NCBI GenBank assembly: GCA_945482995.1
Contig: CALYRM010000012.1
Span: forward strand, 1 to 36,736
Length of the DNA stretch: 36,736 nucleotides
Direction: 5' to 3'
Source of the DNA: an uncultured Clostridia bacterium
Lineage (GTDB): Bacteria; Bacillota; Clostridia; Christensenellales; CAG-1252
Under the pieces are notes generated by a model. The model did no database searches, was not told the origin of the DNA, and worked only from the letters and a program-made list of their open reading frames with translations. The position numbers and the translations under genes were made by a program. This document shows, piece after piece, positions 30,752-36,736 of this stretch. Each line of letters begins with the position of its first letter. Position 1 is the first letter of the stretch.

Positions 30752-33172
30752 CTACTTGTTTTTCTTCTTAAAGCCTGCTAAAAACTTTCTAAATCCGCCC
30801 TTTGTGCCGTTGAACATATCTACCAAGCCGTAAATTGAGTGCATTGATAATATTCCACCCGAGAAACCGCAAAGTCCTCTAATGGGCATTGATTCTACCG
30901 ATCTGATAATCATTTCGGAGTTTAGCGATTCGCTTGCAATCAATTTGCTTACAAACCTACACAAGCCTACTATAAATTTACCGAGACCGGTGATAGTAGT
31001 TTCGCCGATAGTGGTATTCTCGTGGAATTCACCTTTTTTCAATGGTGTGTTATCGGGAAGAGGTTTGCCATAAAGTTTTTCAAAGGAGTCTGTCGGGATA
31101 TCCGTGATAGAGTCTAACTCGAAATATGCGGACAATCCGTTCATATCCGGTAGAGCTACCTCGTCGGCATTAACGGATACATTTGTCGATAATCTTATAT
31201 CTCTTGAAGAAGCTCCTACGATAATTTCATATTCGCCCGCGATTATACTCCAATCGTTTACTGCAGTATTGTAGAATGAGAATGACCTGTCGTCAAGGTA
31301 TACGGTTATCTTTTTACTTTCATTTACATCCAAACTAACCTTTTTAAACGCCTTTAATTCCTTGTCGGGTTTAAATACGGGTGAATTTTTGTGTCTAATA
31401 TAAACTTGCGCGATTTCTTCGCCTGCTTGTTTGCCGGTATTTGTTATTGTAAAGGATACCGCAAGTTTTTCTCCCTTGTTGAATTCTTTGTTTACTTCAA
31501 GGTTAGAGTATTCAAACGTAGTATAGGATAAGCCGTAACCAAAGGGATATAGTACAGACTTGCGTGCAGTGTCAAAATAGCGATAGCCGACAAAAATTGA
31601 TTCTCTATATTCAACCGTTTTCGGTCCCATTGGGAAGTATTTTTGTGACAAGCAATCGTCAAGATTTTCGGGATATGTTTCTGCAAGTTTTCCCGAGGGA
31701 TTTGCATTGCCGTATATTAAATCGTATGTTGATTCGCCGACCGCTTCGCCCAAAAGATAGGTGTTAAGAATAGCCTTAGCCTTGCTTTGCCATGGCATAA
31801 CTACAGGCGAACCGCCCTCTAAAACAACTATAACGTTTGGGTTAACTTTCGCAATTTCTTCTACTAGCTCAATGTGTCCGTCAGGTATGGATAAGTGACT
31901 TCTATCAAAGCCCTCGCTTTCGTATACGTCGGTCAAGCCGATAATCAAAATAATCTTATCCTTGCCCTTGGCAACGCTTATAGCTTCTTGAAGTAACTTT
32001 TTATTTTTGCCGTTGCCATCCAAGGTATATCCCTCCGCATACTCAAATTGCGCATGGTTTGCCTTGAATGCGTCGAGAATGTTGACAAGATTCTTGCAAC
32101 AAATACGACTGCTTCCCGAGCCTTGATAACGGCTAACTTCTGCAAGTTTGCCTATAAGCGCAACGTTTTCTTCCTTTCTAACCGGAAGTATGGAATCATC
32201 GTTCTTCAACAAAACCGCAGATTTTGTGCCTACTTGTCTACATAACTCGTGGTGAGCTGTAAAATCGCATTTATAATCTTCTTGCTTTTTATCCAAGCAA
32301 TCGTTTATGTAATTTAGAACTCTTAAAACTACCTTGTCTAAATCACATTCTAATAGTGTACCGTTTTGAACGGCTTTGACAATCATTTTGTCATGTACGC
32401 CCTTTGTCCCGGGCATTTGAAGATCAAGGCCTGCCTTTACGCCTTCAACTCTATCATTGACTGCGCCCCAGTCCGAAACGACAATACCCTTGAAACCCCA
32501 TTCGCTGCGGAGTATATCGGTAAGTAAGCGTTTATTTTCGCTAACGTATGTTCCGTCCACTCTGTTGTAAGACGCCATAATTTGTTGAGGTTGACTTTCT
32601 TTAACCGCTTGTTCAAAACCATAAAGGTATATTTCTCGGAGAGCTCTTTCGTCAACAACCGAGTCTATACTCATTCTGTTATACTCTTCGTTGTTGCAAG
32701 CGAAGTGCTTCAATGACGTTCCAACGCCTACCGATTGAACGCCGTCTATAAAGGACTTAGCAAGTTCGGCAGTAAGGAATGGATCTTCCGAAAAATATTC
32801 AAAGTTTCTTCCGCATAATGGAGACCGTTTGATATTGATTCCCGGACCTAAAACCGTTGAAACACGCAAACTTTTTGCTTCTTCGCCGATTGCTTCACCG
32901 ACTTTGCCTACAAGCTCTTGGTCCCAAGAACTTGCCATAGTTGCAGCTGTCGGAAAACAAGTTGCAGGCTCGCTACCCTTCATAATATTAACACCGCCCT
33001 TGCCTTCGTCGATACCGAATTCTTTGCGAAGTCCGTGAGGTCCATCCGTCATTGTTACAGGTGGAATGTTTAGCCTTTCTATTGGCTTAGTCGTCCAAAA
33101 ATATAAACCGCTTGCAAGCCCCGCTTTTTCTTCAAGCGTCAACATAGATAAGGTTTTTTCAACATCAAACAT
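30752..33172 (-). CDS. Glycoside hydrolase family 3 beta-glycosidase
   Basis: 806 residues from the ATG at 33172, which has AAAGGAG at good spacing; a TTG two codons earlier is less likely. The N-terminal barrel has DGPHGLR, GRNFEYFSEDP, KHFACNNEE and the nucleophile D234 in GIVVSDWGAV. The second domain has GSGSSRICC and LVEEIAKVNPNVIVVLEGG. A fibronectin III-like domain follows (SFTITNTGKQAGEEIAQVYI). About 110 residues beyond it, basic at the end, are unassigned. No signal peptide is present, so it is cytosolic. It likely removes beta-linked glucose or related sugars from oligosaccharides, feeding kinases such as the ROK enzyme in this window. Confidence 0.92.
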   Translation of the reverse strand: MFDVEKTLSMLTLEEKAGLASGLYFWTTKPIERLNIPPVTMTDGPHGLRKEFGIDEGKGGVNIMKGSEPATCFPTAATMASSWDQELVGKVGEAIGEEAKSLRVSTVLGPGINIKRSPLCGRNFEYFSEDPFLTAELAKSFIDGVQSVGVGTSLKHFACNNEEYNRMSIDSVVDERALREIYLYGFEQAVKESQPQQIMASYNRVDGTYVSENKRLLTDILRSEWGFKGIVVSDWGAVNDRVEGVKAGLDLQMPGTKGVHDKMIVKAVQNGTLLECDLDKVVLRVLNYINDCLDKKQEDYKCDFTAHHELCRQVGTKSAVLLKNDDSILPVRKEENVALIGKLAEVSRYQGSGSSRICCKNLVNILDAFKANHAQFEYAEGYTLDGNGKNKKLLQEAISVAKGKDKIILIIGLTDVYESEGFDRSHLSIPDGHIELVEEIAKVNPNVIVVLEGGSPVVMPWQSKAKAILNTYLLGEAVGESTYDLIYGNANPSGKLAETYPENLDDCLSQKYFPMGPKTVEYRESIFVGYRYFDTARKSVLYPFGYGLSYTTFEYSNLEVNKEFNKGEKLAVSFTITNTGKQAGEEIAQVYIRHKNSPVFKPDKELKAFKKVSLDVNESKKITVYLDDRSFSFYNTAVNDWSIIAGEYEIIVGASSRDIRLSTNVSVNADEVALPDMNGLSAYFELDSITDIPTDSFEKLYGKPLPDNTPLKKGEFHENTTIGETTITGLGKFIVGLCRFVSKLIASESLNSEMIIRSVESMPIRGLCGFSGGILSMHSIYGLVDMFNGTKGGFRKFLAGFKKKNK

Positions 33173-33207
33173 AAGCAACTCCTTTTTTTATAATGTGTAA
33201 TTTTTCT

Positions 33208-33325
33208 TGTCATTTTGACTCGTACTGTCATTTTGACTCGTACTGTCATTTTGACTCGTACTGTCATCTTTAGCGTTAAATGACATTCTCAAGCGTAGTT
33301 CAACGAAATTGAAGAATCTAATCCT
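33208..33325. repeat. 18-bp tandem array and dispersed repeat
   Basis: Three exact copies of TGTCATTTTGACTCGTAC (33208-33225, 33226-33243, 33244-33261) plus a partial fourth, then GACATTCTCAAGCGTAGTTC of the dispersed family. Confidence 0.85.
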
Positions 33326-33336
33326 TGTTCGTCTAA

Positions 33337-34713
33337 TTAGAATTCAAGTTTCTTTTCAACGTAAGCAGCGATATCGTCAACACTCATTCTTATTTGTTCC
33401 ATAGTATCTCTGTCACGCAATGTAACGGTGTTATCCTCTAAGGTGTCAAAGTCAATGGTTACGCAGAAAGGTGTACCCGATTGGTCTTGTCTGCGGTAAC
33501 GTTTACCGATAGAACCTGCCTCGTCATATGAACACATAAATTTTTTGGATAGCGTTTTGTATACATCTTTTGCCTTTGCAGATAAATTCTTTTGTAACGG
33601 CAATACAGCAACCTTGTAAGGCGCAATGAATGGGTGGAAGTGCATAACTACTCTCATATCTCCGCCCTCTAATTGTTCCTCGTCATAAGCGTCGCACAAG
33701 CAAGCCAATAAAAGTCTGTCGCAGCCAATCGAATATTCAACAACGCTAGGAATATACTTTTCATTGGTAACAGGATCTAGATATAGCATACTCTTTCCCG
33801 AGTATTCTTGGTGACGGCTTAAATCGTAATTGGAACGGTTATGAATACCGTTGAGCTCGGACCAGCCGATTGGGAATAGATACTCTATATCGCAAGCAGC
33901 TTTTGCATAGTGTGCAAGCTTGTCATGATCGTGGAAACGCAACTCGTCGGGTGAAAAACCAAGAGAAATTACGAAATCCCAAGCCTTTTGTTTGTATTCG
34001 TTATAGAAACGCTCGGAGTCCTCTGCCTTGCAGAAAAGTTGATGCTCCATTTGCTCGAATTCGATTGTTCTAAAAATAAAGTTACCGGGGGTAATTTCAT
34101 TACGGAAAGATTTACCGATTTGAGCGATTCCAAAAGGAACCTTTGCTCTTGAGGTGCGTTGCACGTTCAAGAAGTTTACATATTCGCCTTGTGCGGTTTC
34201 GGGGCGTAGATAAACAATATCTTGTCCTGCGTCTGTAACACCGCGAGAAGTTGAAAACATCATATTGAATTGACGAATGTTAGTCCAATTATGATTGCCA
34301 CAACGGGGACAGTTTACATGGTGCGTTTCGATATATTGCTCCATTTCCTCGTTTGTCATAACGTCGGGGTTTACTTCGCCTTTGCTGTGTTCTGCAATAA
34401 GTGTATCTGCTCTAAAACGGCTCTTGCACGATTTGCAATCCATTTTGGGATCTGAGAAGTTAGCGGTATGACCGCTTGCGTCCCAAACTCTTGGATTCAT
34501 TAAAATAGCTGCGTCTACGCCAAATGAATTATCTGATTCTTGAACAAATTTTTTCCACCAAGCTTTCTTAATATTGTTTTTCAATTCAACACCTAATGGA
34601 CCATAATCCCAAGTGTTAGCGAGACCGCCGTAAATATCGCTGCCGGGATAAACAAAGCCGACAGACTTGCAATGAGTAACCAATTTATCCATAGTTAAGC
34701 ATTTTTTTGACAT
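33337..34713 (-). CDS. glyQS: Glycyl-tRNA synthetase, dimeric type
   Basis: 458 residues, class II synthetase of the alpha2 (eukaryote/archaea/Firmicute) form. YPGSDIYGGLANTWDYGPLG opens it, motif 2 is FRNEITPGNFIFRTIEFEQMEHQ, and motif 3 lies in VVEYSIGCDRLLLA. An insertion has zinc-type cysteines (CKSCKS, CPRCGNH). The C-terminal anticodon-binding domain begins near PYKVAVLPL. It charges tRNA-Gly in the cytosol. A promoter lies at 34773-34801; no T-box leader is visible. Confidence 0.96.
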   Translation of the reverse strand: MSKKCLTMDKLVTHCKSVGFVYPGSDIYGGLANTWDYGPLGVELKNNIKKAWWKKFVQESDNSFGVDAAILMNPRVWDASGHTANFSDPKMDCKSCKSRFRADTLIAEHSKGEVNPDVMTNEEMEQYIETHHVNCPRCGNHNWTNIRQFNMMFSTSRGVTDAGQDIVYLRPETAQGEYVNFLNVQRTSRAKVPFGIAQIGKSFRNEITPGNFIFRTIEFEQMEHQLFCKAEDSERFYNEYKQKAWDFVISLGFSPDELRFHDHDKLAHYAKAACDIEYLFPIGWSELNGIHNRSNYDLSRHQEYSGKSMLYLDPVTNEKYIPSVVEYSIGCDRLLLACLCDAYDEEQLEGGDMRVVMHFHPFIAPYKVAVLPLQKNLSAKAKDVYKTLSKKFMCSYDEAGSIGKRYRRQDQSGTPFCVTIDFDTLEDNTVTLRDRDTMEQIRMSVDDIAAYVEKKLEF

Positions 34714-34772
34714 AAAAATATATCTCCTTTAAATTATCGGAAACCGAAATAATCGGTATTCGTCAATAATCA

Positions 34773-34801
34773 ATCATAAAATATATTTTAAATAAAGTCA
34801 A
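34773..34801 (-). promoter_or_regulatory. glyQS promoter
   Basis: On the minus strand TTGACT (34801-34796) and TATGAT (34778-34773), spacer 17 bases. The leader of about 55 nt holds a small hairpin, ACCGA-TTATT-TCGGT, before AAAGGAG. Confidence 0.65.
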
Positions 34802-34844
34802 GTATTATATATAATATAGGCGGAAAATCTTTATGAACAGTCAT

Positions 34845-35290
34845 TCTTCTATATAATGTCATTCCGAAAGCGTTGCGCAGCGTAGTCGTAAGGATCTAAT
34901 CCACTTTAGCATCCTCGAACCAACAGAATGTCATCCTGAGCGGAGTGTAACGGAGTCGTGAGGATCTCATCCTTATTCGTCATCCTCAAGCGTTCATATT
35001 GTCATTCTTCTATATAATGTCATCCTGAGCGGAACGCAGTGGAGTCGTGAGGATCTCATAAAAGTGTCATTCCGAGCGTAGTCGAGGAATCTCATCCTTA
35101 TTGTCATTCTAAGCGTAGATCCCTCCACGTTGGTCGGGATGACATACCACCGTCATTCCAACTATCTTTATTGTCATCCTGAGCGGAGCGTAGCGAAGTC
35201 GTGAGGATCTAATCCGCTTTATTGATTGTAGATGTCTCCACTTCGGTCGACATGACATTACATGGATATTGTCATTCCGAGCCATAAAAA
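34845..35290. repeat. Largest cluster of dispersed repeats
   Basis: About eight units in both orientations (GTCATTCCGAAAGCGTTGCG, GTCATCCTGAGCGGAGTGTA, GTCATTCCGAGCGTAGTCGA and others), ending with the left arm of the asnA inverted repeat (35228-35275). Short minus-strand frames here are repeat-derived. No gene is seen between 34714 and 35538. Confidence 0.88.
35228..35275 (+). repeat. Left arm of perfect 48-bp inverted repeat around asnA
   Basis: Starts GTAGATGTCTCCACTTCGGT and ends ACATGGATATTGTCAT. Its reverse complement is identical to 36583-36630 over 48 bases. Confidence 0.92.
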
Positions 35291-35422
35291 TCAATTCATC
35301 CCCAATTGCATATTTATCTTTTATATACCCATATATGAGTAAATTTCAAAATAACAGTTTCGAGCATTAGTTTTGATTATTCTTATATTGCTCGAAAAAA
35401 AATAAACGCCATTTCGAATTTC

Positions 35423-35443
35423 GAGGAAGTTTCCTCTTTTTTT
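35423..35443 (+). terminator. Plus-strand intrinsic terminator without an annotated gene
   Basis: GAGGAA and TTCCTC around a tight loop, followed by seven T on the plus strand. No plus-strand gene lies upstream for several kilobases. A second hairpin, TTCGAGCA (35359-35366) with TGCTCGAA (35389-35396), lies just before it. Confidence 0.5.
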
Positions 35444-35470
35444 GTAATACGATTTACCTTATAAAAAACA

Positions 35471-35496
35471 AAGGAGCCCGATTTATCGGACTCCTT
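35471..35496 (-). terminator. asnA terminator
   Basis: AAGGAG-C-CCGA and TCGG-A-CTCCTT pair with one mismatch around TTTA; on the minus strand TTTGTTTTTT follows. It lies about 42 bases after the asnA stop. Confidence 0.85.
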
Positions 35497-35538
35497 AAAG
35501 TGGATTTATTAAATCATTAAAAAAGCGCAAGGCACTTT

Positions 35539-36543
35539 TTAAAGCAGTATTATATTATGTTTTTCAAGTTCGGCTATGTGAGAGTCGGGCCAAATAGAGC
35601 TTTGAACTTCGCCGATGTGGGCTTTTTCGAGCATATACATACAAAGTCGAGATTGACCGATTCCGCCACCAATAGTGAGAGGAAGTGTTCCGTTGATTAT
35701 CCCCTTGTGATAATCGAAAGCTAATCTTTCAGTTTTACCGTCAAGCTCTAATTGTGTTTTTAGCGAATCGGCATCTACTCTTATACCCATAGACGATAAC
35801 TCAAATGCACATTCTAAAACTTCATTCCATACTAGTATATCGCCGTTAAGTGCCCAATCGTCATAGTCGGGAGCTCGTCCGTCGTGTTTTTCACCGCTGT
35901 TGAGTTTATTTCCAATTTGCATAACAAAAACGGTTTTATGTTCCTTGGTGATAACGTTTTCTCTTTCCTTTGGAGTAAGCTCGGGGTACTTGTCCTCTAA
36001 TTCTTGCGAGGTTATGAAGAATACGTCTTTTGACGTGTGCGTTTTTAACCGAAAATACTTGTGATTTACAAGCTCTTTTGTGTCGGCAATGCATTCAACT
36101 ATAACACAAACGATTTTCTTCAAAAATTCGAGATTTCTATCTTCTTTCGTGATTACTCTTTCCCAATCCCATTGATCGACGAAAACGGAGTGCATATTAT
36201 CAACGTCGTCATCACGTCTCAATGCAAGCATATCGGTGTATATTCCTTCGTCAACCTTGTAGTGATATTTAGCGAGTGCCATTCTTTTCCATTTAGCAAG
36301 TGATTGCACAACTTCGCCCGAACCATCTATGTTTTTAAAAGTAAAATCAACCTTGCGTTCAACACCGTTTAAGTCGTCATTGATACCAACGTTTCCTTTA
36401 ACAATTAAAGGAGCGGTTATTCTATCAAGATTAAGTCTTTCTGCAAGAATTAATTGGAAATTGTCCTTGATAAACTTAATAGCTTTTTGGGTTTCTCTTT
36501 GGTCAATTAGTGTATGGTAATTCTTTGGGAAAATTAGGTTCAT
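35539..36543 (-). CDS. asnA: Aspartate-ammonia ligase
   Basis: 334 residues from the ATG at 36543, with AAAGGAG upstream. A longer in-frame start at 36636 would add 31 residues encoded by repeat DNA and is rejected. The start MNLIFPKNYHTLIDQRETQKA, SVFVDQWDWERVI, KREN-type block TPKERENVITKEHKTVFVMQIG, HDGRAPDYDDWALNGDI and GGGIGQSRLCMYML are AsnA signatures (class II synthetase fold). It makes asparagine from aspartate, ammonia and ATP. It is bracketed by 48-bp inverted repeats and ends in a good terminator. Confidence 0.95.
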   Translation of the reverse strand: MNLIFPKNYHTLIDQRETQKAIKFIKDNFQLILAERLNLDRITAPLIVKGNVGINDDLNGVERKVDFTFKNIDGSGEVVQSLAKWKRMALAKYHYKVDEGIYTDMLALRRDDDVDNMHSVFVDQWDWERVITKEDRNLEFLKKIVCVIVECIADTKELVNHKYFRLKTHTSKDVFFITSQELEDKYPELTPKERENVITKEHKTVFVMQIGNKLNSGEKHDGRAPDYDDWALNGDILVWNEVLECAFELSSMGIRVDADSLKTQLELDGKTERLAFDYHKGIINGTLPLTIGGGIGQSRLCMYMLEKAHIGEVQSSIWPDSHIAELEKHNIILL

Positions 36544-36582
36544 TTTAAAATTTCTCCTTTTATGTCTATTAGGAACTTGAGG

Positions 36583-36630
36583 ATGACAATATCCATGTAA
36601 TGTCATGTCGACCGAAGTGGAGACATCTAC
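36583..36630 (-). repeat. Right arm of perfect 48-bp inverted repeat around asnA
   Basis: Inverted, identical partner of 35228-35275. Its last part is also the first unit of the 37-bp tandem array that follows. Confidence 0.92.
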
Positions 36631-36736
36631 ATCCAAATGTCATGTCGACCGAAGTGGAGACATCTACAATCAAATGTCATATCGACCGAAGTGGAGACAT
36701 CTACATCCAAATGTCATGTCGACCGAAGTGGAGACA
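36601..36736. repeat. 37-bp tandem repeat array running off the window
   Basis: TGTCATGTCGACCGAAGTGG recurs at 36601, 36638, 36675 (one base changed) and 36712, period 37. The units are near identical and have no variable spacers. The array continues past the end of the window. Confidence 0.92.

Noticed and set aside
34714-34845. T-box leader before glyQS
   Set aside because: The promoter lies only about 55 nt from the start codon and no T-box consensus (TGGNACCGCG-like) is visible, so there is no room for a T-box.
35109-35294. 61-codon minus-strand ORF
   Set aside because: Repeat-encoded, no ribosome binding site and no similarity beyond the repeat.
36544-36636. 31-residue N-terminal extension of AsnA
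   Set aside because: It is encoded by the 37-bp repeat array; the family start MNLIFPKNYH and AAAGGAG place the true start at 36543.
36601-36736. CRISPR array
   Set aside because: Period 37 looks CRISPR-like, but the whole unit repeats without variable spacers and it belongs to the dispersed repeat family; no cas genes are near.

Overview
The window looks like a chromosomal stretch of an anaerobic Bacillota (Clostridia-type) bacterium, probably an uncultured gut lineage. The evidence is low GC, strong AGGAGG-type ribosome binding sites, TTGACA/TATAAT promoters, a 2[4Fe-4S] ferredoxin, NifS/NifU with an Rrf2 regulator, and the paired radical-SAM (TIGR03960) and DUF2344 (TIGR03936) genes typical of Clostridia. 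Intergenic regions are loaded with dispersed short repeats built around TGTCATTCTGAGC...GTAGTCGAGGAATCT, often tandemly duplicated. The assignment is by gene content only; no species is claimed.

Layout. 1-1906: an aminotransferase gene flanked by inverted copies of a 73-bp repeat. 1907-10605, minus strand: an eight-gene tightly packed unit (tdk, udk, tldD, pmbA/tldE, ROK glucokinase, TIGR03960 radical SAM, DUF2344, RNase E/G) with a good promoter and a roughly 190-nt structured leader before tdk. 11037-12430, plus strand: a lone Phd-type antitoxin with a palindromic operator on its own -10 box, a nested palindromic element, and a membrane protein. 12767-15472: a zinc/cadmium resistance module of ArsR/SmtB regulator, separate HMA metallochaperone and P1B-2 ATPase, with the same operator box before both the regulator and the HMA gene.

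15894-24057 is the accessory core. It starts with an 837-residue protein joining a helical N-terminus, a TIR domain and a PP2C-type phosphatase domain. Next is a segment of about 5.4 kb bounded by 15-bp direct repeats (GGTTGTCTTTGGTGC) that coincide with the 3' end of a tRNA-Arg(ACG) gene. Each copy is followed, in the tRNA orientation, by its own intrinsic terminator, which fits integration into the tRNA 3' end with the old terminator displaced to the far side. The segment holds two large divergent genes: a 1005-residue metallophosphoesterase with unknown flanking domains, and a 637-residue protein with five zinc ribbons, an inserted Vsr/DUF559-like endonuclase core and two NUMOD1-like C-terminal repeats. 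No recognisable integrase is inside, so the endonuclease-like protein is the natural candidate for mobility.

24272-36736, minus strand, returns to housekeeping: nifU-nifS with a [2Fe-2S]-type Rrf2 regulator (shared palindromic box at both promoters), a small ferredoxin, a yqeY / acyl-CoA-synthetase-like / 21-codon ORF / CNNM-CorC-type transporter operon, a GH3 beta-glycosidase, glycyl-tRNA synthetase and aspartate-ammonia ligase. asnA is bracketed by perfect 48-bp inverted repeats, one of which belongs to a 37-bp tandem array running off the window end.
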